DNA of 49,110 bases, taken from assembly GCA_017853605.1 (NCBI GenBank), contig JAFMJG010000004.1, forward strand, positions 1 to 49,110, in the 5' to 3' direction. Positions 10,101-18,068 of this stretch are shown here, in pieces (the stretch's first letter is position 1; each line of letters begins with the position of its first letter). The notes below the pieces were generated by a model. The model saw only the letters and a program-made list of their open reading frames with translations, searched no databases and was not told the DNA's origin. The position numbers and the translations under genes were made by a program. The stretch comes from a bacterium. Lineage in GTDB: Bacteria; Bdellovibrionota_C; UBA2361; OMII01.

Positions 10101-12193
10101 ATCGCGGTGATCTTCGCCTCGTGCTCGGTCACCTCGTCGGCCAATTCGGCCAAATAGGGCTTGTTAGCCAGCCTCTGTCCCCGGCTCTTCTCGATATCCT
10201 GTTGTAGCTCCTCCACCCGCACCTTGCGGAAGAACGCCTCGCTCGTGCCTGCCTTGATGAGCTCTCCAGTGAGCGCATCAACCTTCTCAATCGCGCGCAG
10301 CTTGACAGACAGCTCGCAGCGCATGCCGTCGGCAAGCGCCCCCTGGCGGGATGCGTGCGCCTGCTGGAATTGGGAGATCAGGGCGCGGTCGGCGCCGGGG
10401 TGCTCCTTCTGGCTCCTGATCGCATCAAGAAGCTCGGCATTGAGCACAGCGTAGTCAACCTGCAGGAGCGCATCACGAGCGTGCTCGCGTCCCGCCCCTT
10501 CACGTTCCGCCTGGACGCGCAGCACATTGAGCGCAGCAGCGCCGTCTTTTCTGGCAGCCGCCAGGGCCACGTCAAATCCCGGCAGGTCTCCGTACGTGGC
10601 GCCCATGGAGCTCACGATACGCGGTATCTCGCCGCGAGCGCCGGGGGAGCGCGTCTTCTCAAGGGCCTCAATCTCTTTCCGTCCCGACACTATTTTTTCA
10701 AGGCTGTCGTGAAGGTGCAGCAAGGGGTCCGGGCGTCCCTGGAGGATCGCGTCTTTCGTCGCCTCATCCGCGCCAAGGAACCGGCGGAGGTGCTTCTCTT
10801 CGCCGGTGTCTTGCTTGAGCAGCTTGAGCGCATCCGCGAGGCTCTTTCCCCTAAGATCTTTGAGCCTTGAGGCAAGCGCCCCAAGGAGCTTTGCCTCGCG
10901 CTCCGCATCCGGAACCCCCGAGAGGGACACCTCGGCATCGCTCAGCCCAAGCATCTCTTTTGAGATACGCTGGACCTCGCTGAAGCTGTTCTCGATCAAG
11001 ATCTTCTTGTCCGCCACCTCAAGCTGAACCCTGCGGGCTGACTCGGTGTCGAGCCGGGCGAGAATGATGCCCTGCTCAGCAGCCACCTGGCCGGTTAGCC
11101 TGGCGAGCTGCTCTGGCGAAAGGAGCTTGGCCTCCACGACCTGGCGCAGCACCTCGCGGTGCGCCTCTGGCGAAGCGCCCACCATGTCCCGCAGCTCAAG
11201 GATCAGGCTTCGCCCGGCGTGCTTTTCGAACGCGTCGAGGTACTTTGAAAGCTGCTCCTGGCCAACCGCCAGCTTGAGGGTTGAGAGAAACTTGATGGCG
11301 GCCTCGGAGGACCCGAGGCTCTCCACCTGTTTCTTGAGCAGCTCAGCCCCTTTTGGCCCCTGCATGATCTCAGGGGCGACCTTTGGGTTAAACTGGATGG
11401 CGTTAAAGAGGTCGCGCTTCTCCTCTGCCCGCCGCAGGAAGTCCTTGCGGTCGGCGTCGAGCCCATCGCTAGCGGCCTGTATCGAGGCGTTCACAGCATC
11501 AGAGAAGAGTCCTGCGGCGGGAGGGGGATCAGGGGTGGCGGCTGCCTCAACGGCTGCGAAGCGTGTGGTGAGCTCCTGCGCCAAGGTGCGCTCCATGACC
11601 TCGGTAGAGATGTTGAGCTTGAGGAGGGTGTCGCCTGCACTCAGGGCTGCGGCGATCTCTTTGGCAGCCTGGGCAACGGCTTCTGGCGAGCGCTGGCCCG
11701 AGGGCCCTCCCGCCGCTTGAAGCTGCTCTATCTTTTCGCTCAGGGACTCTGCAGCCTTCTCGCCGATAACGCTCGCAAGGGCACGAAAAAATGTGGTCTC
11801 ACGGATCGAGGCGCTCCTCTTCTTGCGCTCTTTCTCTGCCTCGTGGGCGATCATCTCGTTGTGCAGGTTTTCGACCCGGCGGCGCTGCTCCTCTGCCGCG
11901 TGCGCGGGAGCGGTCTTGCAGATCGCCGCGGCAAGGCCGAGGCAGATCTGGCGCTCCTGGGCGTAGAGCTGCTCCTCTATTCGCTGGTCAGCGGCGCGAT
12001 CCTGGCCGCTGTTGTGCCGGGCCCGCTCTAGCTTCGACTCGATCACCTTGCCGACTGGACTCGCGTCCTTGGGTTGGGAGAGTTCGGCGACTTCGGGAGC
12101 CAGGCCAGCCTCTTTCGCGGCGAGCTTATCCGGCGCGGCCTGAGGGGATTCCGCCGAGCTTGGGGACACGCTCTTGTTGAGGACTGAGGGCAC
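4190..12193 (-). CDS. Giant 2667-aa Ala/Glu-rich coiled-coil protein, unknown function
   Basis: I do not recognise this protein. It begins with GTG at 12193 and has no signal peptide. Residues about 1-1690 are almost entirely helical, rich in Ala, Glu, Leu and Lys, and carry at least one segment like an annexin-type repeat (around residues 290-340: GSSEAAIKFL, then FEKHAGRSLILELRDMVG). Around residues 1690-1775 there is a hydrophobic stretch (TAKVVVVVGASVFATPATGL and a second helix) that could insert in a membrane. A glycine-rich segment follows (about 1800-1880). Two copies of KPAGGxMxAGEQ lie in a flexible linker, then a Pro-rich hinge near residues 2070-2110. A long Glu/Ala/Arg coiled coil (about 2120-2280) and a basic helical C-terminus end the protein. 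The frame is unbroken and strand bias agrees with the neighbours. It could be a cytoskeletal scaffold or a large effector; neither is shown. Confidence 0.9.
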   Translation of the reverse strand: MPSVLNKSVSPSSAESPQAAPDKLAAKEAGLAPEVAELSQPKDASPVGKVIESKLERARHNSGQDRAADQRIEEQLYAQERQICLGLAAAICKTAPAHAAEEQRRRVENLHNEMIAHEAEKERKKRSASIRETTFFRALASVIGEKAAESLSEKIEQLQAAGGPSGQRSPEAVAQAAKEIAAALSAGDTLLKLNISTEVMERTLAQELTTRFAAVEAAATPDPPPAAGLFSDAVNASIQAASDGLDADRKDFLRRAEEKRDLFNAIQFNPKVAPEIMQGPKGAELLKKQVESLGSSEAAIKFLSTLKLAVGQEQLSKYLDAFEKHAGRSLILELRDMVGASPEAHREVLRQVVEAKLLSPEQLARLTGQVAAEQGIILARLDTESARRVQLEVADKKILIENSFSEVQRISKEMLGLSDAEVSLSGVPDAEREAKLLGALASRLKDLRGKSLADALKLLKQDTGEEKHLRRFLGADEATKDAILQGRPDPLLHLHDSLEKIVSGRKEIEALEKTRSPGARGEIPRIVSSMGATYGDLPGFDVALAAARKDGAAALNVLRVQAEREGAGREHARDALLQVDYAVLNAELLDAIRSQKEHPGADRALISQFQQAHASRQGALADGMRCELSVKLRAIEKVDALTGELIKAGTSEAFFRKVRVEELQQDIEKSRGQRLANKPYLAELADEVTEHEAKITAITAGINKQFADTAIRLKAAALDRQASLALTQDAAIKQVSDLLSDDGLERAFKGKYVDKSLDQYASQRYDWMAVKRTFGEAYSALDEARAIKGADSAALSAVLQTVPARTAKLSAEEASATGTQTAGELRSKVEGIFSRDPAQESAASIEALWAASSGDKRLEGVLQQVGQPLPPAQQIEALRHKLAYDPAAPDEENRDRAALLARIEVFLVTAKQPEILKQLGLPGGEMAAAELWTALQKADVQALPMLVQQARGARLESDLIQGLGITEANAATILESCRKASGGLSLAERVLALRQTHGDGSLTVRVAGSLLAGEQDLKTLFGSPVPAARDVRRREMERLIAEDSKGLEALGKRLAEELNAPSGGAGSQPFVARLGEASLARSFALQSGDPAVIARHESEAKALERELDKKIAKLTDGLSPELLARLDLQALMRRQAEEASRAEAARLIDPSGPLAKGAKSVAALLSRLEPTAPGKPSNRDVALYEIRELKLSEAHSTILKGLYRQAAAGRRAESGQLSGSLESDLAGGRVFSSEESIRKLLQGGGKVAESDFENAIRAIERGDTHHTVRYVLLVKAQEAREGGAKLVEALEKKIEETAESIRDSEEVKKLQRLLQAVKDSDAAHTLALGYENTAWFLSTCEDKMVEFVTSTSHAVGQRLGQWRDSAFDSVQQLADSSGASRLVRASLDWTRSRYDEAMQTDVAKKAVELGDKTAKVAKAASEWAEATLEYAEKKGSEAALTAYNAAMQRIPDSCKKFYNDALNELSDEKMRISFQYSNDRVPPKGFSGFVRHLPGNSFGEADAKAIEMVASSAEKGSRALSEGSQALAQYRAARERLVEQLTGVRELKIDLEGRLGRTRTNHEHFSSVQHGDRERLFKAWSWERGAAQAVVASNEIVMSSQRELLDQQNSFMRELGGTERRMERRGVEALRAILESKRRLLSLNTNDAEHAAAREQSHQVDWRDLKIDDFKRWSHVRGEALKHYEAVVWRSAVAHTTAKVVVVVGASVFATPATGLAVALAWNATDKTVRYATAQMDGWGCTRHFLIEGATDALLSGIAAIRIFKVRVEADPVFSALKNAAPVSKWGVRFNFFNTANKLNAGGAREVVFHAGQLKSGIKDMVASGGGYAQGGLLLEGAKYTGNVPAKVVEGALRKFFDLSAKEGTNVYQAIVKLPVSGFISGQLPSAIARGAIASSQLAPRGQPASTPPNPPRVAAQTFVPVGQTPGAPVATAKESKPAGGAMPAGEQPGTGVALAIENNQTKPAGGGMDAGEQQSSTVPVALAVMAEGLLEYARATLQKAGIEPTMPDLQQLNLMLDQIRNAISLQQVEEAATYVMELLSQWAPQQAEKGKGDTPRERPENPQGPVELAKAAPPAEELVEDMNDWGNVLRGLGRGSRSLIAVSRRNPPQPPPVVPPAPPAPVAPSSPPGPGRAPAGEGAPGPVMSLGEEETNSYVLELLRVQELERRRRAERETLLLEEIADAAARAAAEVNARAVALVEAHAIAAANAEAAKLAHADADSMANTTAQAQALSEAAALQGLQLAEVQRLQDVELIRALVEGERLRQQEAEELLLKEGEEERLRGEEAERAKVAERKMSREARAEAQHAEAAQLEQSAFKQPEPVGLKEAGATALSGEEAAVPSNEEAVGLQETGSITLKMGEPAAIEEAPQGISAEPAQSARLVEQQAAQAGELMPELLSITRLEEPGVLGEEPQSNAAQGTAARRSRTARRADTKEADEAATDRRLMLVEGGAQRHFVAAAEHPRMRESAGEEQSGEELAQGAPLGGIQHGEAAVIGQAQALAAGAIPLNPHGRTSAIEQIEAAMAAIEALDTAQGDEELEQREARLKKKRRSQDRLRAIIMQQLTSRRHEQLKKQRLLALLIALGISEKEYRELVARIGELEAHAKGERERSRRALVSPLARALAPRPAPIPPARKAPVLMREAEAAPQGRQIRRAELYVRMKE

Positions 12194-12546
12194 GCTATCT
12201 ACCTTCGTGACACTACACCGCTGGCCAAAGGAACTCTGGGAGCCGGCTACACATTGCCCCTAACTCCACACCTATAGGTCTTACTAATGGTTATGGTTGC
12301 TTCAGGGGGGGCGTCGCTTTTATGGGCGCCGCCCTGCGAAATTTTCGTAGCTCTCTGGCTCCCAAAGGCTATTCTATCCCAAACCCCTGTATTTACTAAG
12401 CGACTTTGGCTGGATTCTGCCCAGTCCACCTGGGCACCCGGAACCCCCTGCTTACCCTCCGTTTTTTTTCGACCCGATTCCTAATGAGCTCTTGTAGAGC
12501 GTCCGAAGGATCCCCTGACGTAGCTAAGTTTTGACGTGGGGATCAA
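12194..12546. other. Intergenic region between the giant gene and FG-GAP gene A
   Basis: No gene is supported in these 353 bp. It must hold divergent promoters for the giant gene (minus) and the first FG-GAP gene (plus), but no convincing -35/-10 pair was found. It is less GC-rich than its surroundings. It contains a GC-rich inverted repeat near 12304-12337 (CAGGG..GGCG paired with CGCC..CCCTG, one mismatch) and a 10-bp perfect palindrome ACCTATAGGT at 12270-12279. The last bases before the ATG, GTGGGGATCAA, match those before the second FG-GAP gene. Confidence 0.5.
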
Positions 12547-15096
12547 ATGAAGTGCGCCACTCCTGTTCGTATAGTCCTGTCTGCGGCAGCGGCACTATTT
12601 TCAGTCGCGGCGGCGGGCACAGAGGCCGACGCCCAGCCTAACCGGTACACGCCGGCGTTTTTGACCGGCCCCGGCGTGGGCGGGTCTCCACACGTCTCGG
12701 CCTTTACGAGCTCCACTGGGCTGATCGTGAGCTCGATCAACTTTTTCGCCTTTGAGGACTTCTTCCGCGGCGGAGCGACCGTCGTTGGCTGCGACGTTAA
12801 CGGCGACGGCACCCAGGACATCGTAGCCGGGGCGGGATTCGGTGGCGGGCCGCGCGTCTCCTCATTCGACGGCAAAAAGATGCAGATGGGTGTTCCTGCC
12901 CAGAGCGCCGTCATCAACAACTTCTTTGCGTATGCCATAACGTTCACCGGCGGAGTCTACGTGGGGTGCGCGGACATGAACGGCGACGGCATCGACGATA
13001 TTATCACAGGAGCCGGCGAGGGTGGTGGGCCGCACGTGAAGGTATTTGCCGGCCCCTCGGGCTCAGAGATCGCATCCTTTTTTGCATACGACACAACCTT
13101 CCCGGGCGGCGTGCGAGTTGCTGGCGGCGACGTGAACGGCGATGGCCGCATGGAGATCATCACCGGTGCCGGACCAGGAGGAGGCCCAAACGTCAGGGTA
13201 TTCTCGCCCTCAAACGGGTACGGGGCACCCCTGAGCTCTTTCTGGGGGGTCGATCCACTTTTCCGCAGCGGCATCTTCGTCGCATCCGGCGACGTTGACG
13301 GCAACGGCACCGACGAGATCATCGTTGCGCCTGGAGCGGGAGGGTCTCCCGTGCTTAACTTCTTCAACGGCGGAGGCACAGTCTTGAGGAGCTTCGAGGC
13401 CTTCACCCCCGGCTACCTGGGAGGCTTGACGGTCGGCGCCACATCGCGCAAGTTCGGCCCGCAGTTCGCGCAGATCTCGGTCGGCACGTTCGGCGCAGGC
13501 GCCTCGGTGCGCGTCTACCAGCCACACACATCGATTAACCCTATAACGAGCATTCAGGCCTACCAAAACTTTAACGGGCAGGTCCTCGTCGCTGGGTTCT
13601 CCCTCGACAACTCGTTGAGCTGGACGCCTACCCCAACGGTAACGCCGACGGCAACGAACACCCCGACTCCAACACACACCCCGACTCCCACTTCAACTCA
13701 TACTCCCACGCCGACGCACACGCCAACACCAACGTTTACTAGGACGCCGACGGCCACGCCGACTGCGACTAACTCCCCCACCGGAACGCCTCCGGCAACG
13801 AGCACGTCAACGCCGACGTTTACTGCGTCGCCGACCTTCACGGCGTCGCCGACGTTCACCGCAGTGGCGACGAACACCGGCACGCCGACGTTCACGGCGT
13901 CGCCGACGTTCACCGCGATTCCAACCCGCACCGTCACCGGCACGCCCACCACGGGCCAGACCCAGTGCTCGGACGGCATCGACAACAACGCCAACGGCCT
14001 GATCGACCTCGCTGATCCGGGCTGCAATGGCAGCAGCCAGACGCCATCCGAGAACGGTGCGCCGTCTACCTCCGGCGTCACCGTCTCGCTCGCCGGAATC
14101 TACAACAACGGGGATGGAACCTTCACCGCCTACATCAGCTACAACAACACCACCGGCCAGTCTGTGACGCTCCCGGCGGGGCTCGACTCGCTCACCAAGA
14201 ACTTCTTTGCGCCGTCACCGGCAAACCGCGGGCAGACGTCCGTATTCCTGCCAGGATCGAATCCAGCCGCCATCGCCATAACTTGGGACGGCCGGCCGCT
14301 CGTGTACTCGGTGGCGACATCGGGCTCCGTGCCCTCGATCCTAAACTTCAGCGGCACAAGCACCCCGGTGCTCTCGCTGGTTGAGCCGCAGGCCGAGTGT
14401 CTCCTGACCACAGACGGGACCATCTTCCTTGCGGTCATGGGGTACAACAATCCCAACGACTTTGAGATTAAGATCCCAGTTGGCACCCGGAACTTCTTCT
14501 CGCCCGGAGCGCAGGACCGCGGCCAGCCAACCTCCTTCTTCAAGGGGCTCGTCAAGGGCGCGTTCACGGTCGAGTCGAACGTGCTCCTTGAGTGGAAGAT
14601 TACCGGCAAGTCGGCGAAAGTCAGCTCCTCTACGCCGAGCTGCGGCTGTCCCGCAACAGCCGGCGTGGATATCCGCAAAGAGCTCAACGCCGAAGCGCTC
14701 GCGCTCAACAAGCTTGCGCAGCAGGCAGCGTCACTCATCAAGTCGGTCGGCACCCCTGACGCGCTGCGCAGCTTCGACGACGTGAAGAAGCGCGCTGACG
14801 GCAACCTCTCTGCGATTCAGTCGCTGACAGCCTCGATCCCTAACGTGATTGTAAGCTGCCCAACGACGCCGACAGGGTGCACCCGCATCGACAACCAGCC
14901 GTTCATCGACGGCGTGCAGGGCCAGCTCAACGTGGCGCTCCACATCGTGAAGCGCGCAACCGCGCGGGCGAACTTCCTCAAGACTGGGGCCACGGTCAGG
15001 AATGATCCACTCGTCGTCAAGGCGGAGAAGCTCTACAACGCTGGCGTGGCGACGCTGAAGCAGTACCCACGCTTCAGCACCTCGTGCCCGAGGTAG
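12547..15096 (+). CDS. Secreted FG-GAP propeller protein A with Thr-Pro stalk
   Basis: The 849-residue protein starts with a signal peptide (basic start, hydrophobic core, likely cleavage after ADAQ near residue 30). Residues about 30-355 form FG-GAP/VCBS-type propeller blades, with Ca-binding loops [27 protein letters not shown] and DVDGNGTDE, each followed by IxxGAGxGGGP-like strands. A Thr/Pro-rich stalk covers about residues 360-470. Then comes a [20 protein letters not shown] Ca/disulfide motif and a C-terminal domain with two beta-rich parts and a helical end containing Cys pairs ([17 protein letters not shown]). Such proteins are typically extracellular or surface-displayed and may mediate adhesion or ligand binding; no enzyme motif was seen. 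The next gene is a close paralog. Confidence 0.9.
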   Translation: MKCATPVRIVLSAAAALFSVAAAGTEADAQPNRYTPAFLTGPGVGGSPHVSAFTSSTGLIVSSINFFAFEDFFRGGATVVGCDVNGDGTQDIVAGAGFGGGPRVSSFDGKKMQMGVPAQSAVINNFFAYAITFTGGVYVGCADMNGDGIDDIITGAGEGGGPHVKVFAGPSGSEIASFFAYDTTFPGGVRVAGGDVNGDGRMEIITGAGPGGGPNVRVFSPSNGYGAPLSSFWGVDPLFRSGIFVASGDVDGNGTDEIIVAPGAGGSPVLNFFNGGGTVLRSFEAFTPGYLGGLTVGATSRKFGPQFAQISVGTFGAGASVRVYQPHTSINPITSIQAYQNFNGQVLVAGFSLDNSLSWTPTPTVTPTATNTPTPTHTPTPTSTHTPTPTHTPTPTFTRTPTATPTATNSPTGTPPATSTSTPTFTASPTFTASPTFTAVATNTGTPTFTASPTFTAIPTRTVTGTPTTGQTQCSDGIDNNANGLIDLADPGCNGSSQTPSENGAPSTSGVTVSLAGIYNNGDGTFTAYISYNNTTGQSVTLPAGLDSLTKNFFAPSPANRGQTSVFLPGSNPAAIAITWDGRPLVYSVATSGSVPSILNFSGTSTPVLSLVEPQAECLLTTDGTIFLAVMGYNNPNDFEIKIPVGTRNFFSPGAQDRGQPTSFFKGLVKGAFTVESNVLLEWKITGKSAKVSSSTPSCGCPATAGVDIRKELNAEALALNKLAQQAASLIKSVGTPDALRSFDDVKKRADGNLSAIQSLTASIPNVIVSCPTTPTGCTRIDNQPFIDGVQGQLNVALHIVKRATARANFLKTGATVRNDPLVVKAEKLYNAGVATLKQYPRFSTSCPR
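13067..13484 (+). repeat. 418-bp tract identical to 15960-16377 in the paralog
   Basis: By direct base-by-base reading this tract is identical to 15960-16377 (constant offset 2893), with the first mismatch at 13485 (C) versus 16378 (A). Flanking coding sequence of the two paralogs shows frequent synonymous and amino-acid differences. It encodes propeller blades 3-4. Confidence 0.9.
13624..13956 (+). repeat. Thr-Pro low-complexity stalk region of protein A
   Basis: About 110 codons of degenerate short repeats encode [17 protein letters not shown] units. Several near-identical 18-21-bp units encoding PTFTAS occur toward the 3' end. Such tracts usually form extended, often glycosylated spacers in secreted proteins; glycosylation here is an inference. 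This is not a CRISPR array: there are no unique spacers and the frame is continuous. Confidence 0.85.
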
Positions 15097-15439
15097 CAGC
15101 GCCGAACGGGGCCTGCATTCTTTGAGGGGCCTGCCGGAGCCCCTCCTTCGGGCCCGCAGCAGCTGTGCGGTATCCAGCGAAGCCACTGCGGCACCGTCGC
15201 GCGCCTGCGGCACTCCTGGTGCCCTCAACGCGCATAACGGGCCAGCTGCACGGGATAGTCCGCTTCTGCCGGCACTGCGGGTGCGGCAGGGCCATCAAGG
15301 CTAGCCAAAAAAAGCCGCGCGAAGCATGCGAAGCAGTTCACCTATTTGCGTGAGCTGCAGCCATTTTGGCGCTGCTATGCGCTGTCTGAGGCAGCTGCTC
15401 CCATAACTCCCCGTAGCAAAATGTTGATGTGGGGATCAA
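15097..15439. other. Intergenic region between FG-GAP genes A and B
   Basis: These 343 bp hold no supported gene. A 7-bp GC-rich hairpin (GAGGGGC, 8-base loop, GCCCCTC) lies at 15124-15145, soon after the stop of gene A, without a T-run. The end of the region (GATGTGGGGATCAA before the ATG) nearly repeats the sequence before gene A, so the tandem duplication included at least the ribosome-binding region. Confidence 0.5.
15124..15145 (+). terminator. Hairpin after FG-GAP gene A, possible terminator
   Basis: GAGGGGC pairs with GCCCCTC across loop CTGCCGGA, starting 27 bp after the stop codon. There is no following T-run, so intrinsic termination is uncertain; it may instead stabilise the mRNA end. 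Confidence 0.35.
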
Positions 15440-18043
15440 ATGACGTACGCCACTCCCGTTCGCTTTATTGTTTCTGCAGCTGTAGCTGTATTCTCTGTGG
15501 CCGCGGCAGGCACAGACGCTGCAGCACAGTCTGACCGCTATACGCCAGCGTTTTTGACCGGTGCTGGCGAGGGTGGTGCCCCACACGTGACGGCTTTTAC
15601 GACCGCCACGGGGCTCGTCGTAAACTCCATGAACTTTTACGCCTTCGAGGAGTTCTTCCGGGGCGGAGCGACTGTCGTTGGCTGCGACGTGAACGGCGAC
15701 GGCACCCAGGACATCGTAGCCGGGGCGGGATTCGGTGGCGGCCCGCGCGTCTCCTCATTCGACGGCAAAAAGATGCAGCTCGGTGTTCCTGCCCAGAGCG
15801 CCGTCATCAACAACTTCTTCGCGTATGACGTGGCGTTCACCGGCGGTGTGTACGTCGGGTGCGCGGACATGAACGGTGATGGCATCGACGACATCATTAC
15901 CGGAGCAGGCGCCGGTGGCGGGCCGAACGTCCGGGTATTTGCTGGCCCCTCGGGAGCCCAGATCGCATCCTTTTTTGCATACGACACAACCTTCCCGGGC
16001 GGCGTGCGAGTTGCTGGCGGCGACGTGAACGGCGATGGCCGCATGGAGATCATCACCGGTGCCGGACCAGGAGGAGGCCCAAACGTCAGGGTATTCTCGC
16101 CCTCAAACGGGTACGGGGCACCCCTGAGCTCTTTCTGGGGGGTCGATCCACTTTTCCGCAGCGGCATCTTCGTCGCATCCGGCGACGTTGACGGCAACGG
16201 CACCGACGAGATCATCGTTGCGCCTGGAGCGGGAGGGTCTCCCGTGCTTAACTTCTTCAACGGCGGAGGCACAGTCTTGAGGAGCTTCGAGGCCTTCACC
16301 CCCGGCTACCTGGGAGGCTTGACGGTCGGCGCCACATCGCGCAAGTTCGGCCCGCAGTTCGCGCAGATCTCGGTCGGAACGAGCGGCGCAGGCGCGTTGG
16401 TGCGCGTCTACCAGCCACACATATCGATTAATCCTATTGCGAGCATTCAGGCCTACCAGAACTTTAACGGGCAGGTCCTGGTCGCCGGGTTTTCCCTCGA
16501 CAATTCCCTCACATGGACCCCAACACCAACGGTAACTCCAACGTCGACGCCGACCAACACTCCGACGCCCACGAGCACCCCGACGTCGACCCCAACAAAC
16601 ACCCCTACCTTCACAAGCACGCCAACGAGAACACCGACGGCAACAGCAACGAGCACGCCGACCTTCACAAGCACTCCCACGGCGACCCCAACTGCGACCA
16701 ACTCGCCGACAGGAACACCCCCGCCTACCAACACGTCAACTCCGACGTCTACGTCTACGGCAACGCCGACGTCAACTCCTACGTCAACGCCGACGCCCAT
16801 GTCCACGCCGGTGACTACGGGCACGGCGACATCGACGCCCACGCCAACTTCTACGCCAACGGCAACTCCAACCGGCACGGTGACGGGAACTCCAACCACA
16901 GGCACAACCCAGTGCTCTGACGGCATCGACAACAACGGCAACGGCCTGATCGACCTCGCCGATCCGGGCTGCAACGGCAGCAGCCAGACACCATCCGAGA
17001 ACGGTGCGCCGTCTACCTCCGGCGTTACGGTCTCGCTCGCTGGAATCTACAACAACGGTGACGGAACCTTCACCGCTTACATCAGCTACAACAACACCAC
17101 CGGCCAGCCTGTGACGCTCCCGGCGGGGCTCGACTCGGTCACGAAGAACTTCTTCGCGCCGTCGCCAGCGAACCGCGGCCAGTCCTCGGTGTTCCAGCCA
17201 GGATTCAATCCGGCGGCTATCAACATCACCTGGGACGGGCGGCCGCTCGTGTACTCGGTGGCGACATCGGGCGCAGTGCCCTCGATCCTTAACTTCAACG
17301 GCACAAGCGCCCCCGCTCTTGCGCTGGTTGAGCCACAGGCTGAGTGTCTCCTGACTACCGACGGGTCTATCTTCCTGGCGGTAATGGGGTACAACAACCC
17401 TAACGACTTCGAGATCAAGATCCCGGTTGGCACCAGGAACTTCTTCTCTCCAGGAGCGCAGGACCGCGGCCAGCCAACCTCCTTCTTCAAGGGGCTAAAC
17501 AAGGGCGCGTTCACGGTCGAGTCGAACGTGCTCCTCCAGTGGACCGTGACCGGCAAGTCAGCAAAGGCGAGCACTGCAACCCCGAGCTGCGGCTGCCCTG
17601 CCACCGCAGGCCTGGATATCCGCAAGGAGCTCAATGCCGAGGCGCTGGCTCTCAACAAGCTTGCGCAGCAGGCCGCATCCCTCATCAAGTCGGTGGGAAC
17701 TCCGGCCGCACAACGCAGCTATACGGATGTCCAGAAGCGCGCTGACAGCAACCTCTCGACTATCCAGTCGCTGACAGCCTCGATTCCAAACGTGATCGTG
17801 AGCTGCCCGGCGACGCCGACAGGGTGCACGCGCATCGACAACCAGGCGTTTATCGACGGCGTGCAGGGCCAGCTCAACGTGGCGCTTCACATCGTAAAGC
17901 GCGGCACTGCCAGGGCAAACTTCCTGAAGACCGGAGCAACAGTGAGGAACGATCCCCTCGTCGTCAAGGCGAACAAGCTCTACAACGCCGGCATGCTGAC
18001 GCTGAAGCAGTACCCACGCTTTAGCACCTCGTGCCCGAGGTAG
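15440..18043 (+). CDS. Secreted FG-GAP propeller protein B with Thr-Pro stalk (paralog of A)
   Basis: The 867-residue protein has the same architecture as its upstream neighbour: signal peptide (to about residue 30), FG-GAP propeller with four DxNGDG-type Ca loops (to about 355), Thr-Pro stalk (about 360-490), the [20 protein letters not shown] motif, and the same C-terminal beta plus helical domain ending in [12 protein letters not shown]. The stalk is about 20 residues longer than in A and is otherwise diverged from it, while blades 3-4 are identical at the DNA level. The same start context (GGGGATCAA before ATG) supports this ATG. The pair clearly arose by tandem duplication. Function is probably surface or extracellular binding; the ligand is unknown. 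Confidence 0.9.
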   Translation: MTYATPVRFIVSAAVAVFSVAAAGTDAAAQSDRYTPAFLTGAGEGGAPHVTAFTTATGLVVNSMNFYAFEEFFRGGATVVGCDVNGDGTQDIVAGAGFGGGPRVSSFDGKKMQLGVPAQSAVINNFFAYDVAFTGGVYVGCADMNGDGIDDIITGAGAGGGPNVRVFAGPSGAQIASFFAYDTTFPGGVRVAGGDVNGDGRMEIITGAGPGGGPNVRVFSPSNGYGAPLSSFWGVDPLFRSGIFVASGDVDGNGTDEIIVAPGAGGSPVLNFFNGGGTVLRSFEAFTPGYLGGLTVGATSRKFGPQFAQISVGTSGAGALVRVYQPHISINPIASIQAYQNFNGQVLVAGFSLDNSLTWTPTPTVTPTSTPTNTPTPTSTPTSTPTNTPTFTSTPTRTPTATATSTPTFTSTPTATPTATNSPTGTPPPTNTSTPTSTSTATPTSTPTSTPTPMSTPVTTGTATSTPTPTSTPTATPTGTVTGTPTTGTTQCSDGIDNNGNGLIDLADPGCNGSSQTPSENGAPSTSGVTVSLAGIYNNGDGTFTAYISYNNTTGQPVTLPAGLDSVTKNFFAPSPANRGQSSVFQPGFNPAAINITWDGRPLVYSVATSGAVPSILNFNGTSAPALALVEPQAECLLTTDGSIFLAVMGYNNPNDFEIKIPVGTRNFFSPGAQDRGQPTSFFKGLNKGAFTVESNVLLQWTVTGKSAKASTATPSCGCPATAGLDIRKELNAEALALNKLAQQAASLIKSVGTPAAQRSYTDVQKRADSNLSTIQSLTASIPNVIVSCPATPTGCTRIDNQAFIDGVQGQLNVALHIVKRGTARANFLKTGATVRNDPLVVKANKLYNAGMLTLKQYPRFSTSCPR
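15960..16377 (+). repeat. 418-bp tract identical to 13067-13484
   Basis: Second copy of the identical tract, in the same frame and domain position of the paralog. The sharp edges and lack of any silent difference inside suggest recent gene conversion or recombination between the tandem copies. Confidence 0.9.
16517..16909 (+). repeat. Thr-Pro low-complexity stalk region of protein B
   Basis: About 130 codons of [18 protein letters not shown]-type repeats. The unit order and codon choice differ from the stalk of A (more TST units, no PTFTAS block), showing that this part has evolved by repeat slippage rather than by the conversion that unified the propeller segment. Confidence 0.85.
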
Positions 18044-18068
18044 CTCGAAGCAGGCTGCTGGGCCGAAC

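Noticed and set aside
12270-12279. Perfect palindrome ACCTATAGGT upstream of the giant gene as an operator
   Set aside because: A 10-bp palindrome is expected many times by chance in 49 kb, and no second copy or promoter overlap supports it.
13624-13956. Possible CRISPR-like repeat array
   Set aside because: Units are short, degenerate and in frame, with no constant repeat and unique spacers. It is a coding low-complexity region.
16513-16920. Plus-strand +1 frame in the stalk of FG-GAP B giving an Asn/Asp/His-rich peptide
   Set aside because: It is the shifted reading of ACN-CCN repeats in the Thr-Pro stalk; the main frame continues through it with matching domains on both sides.
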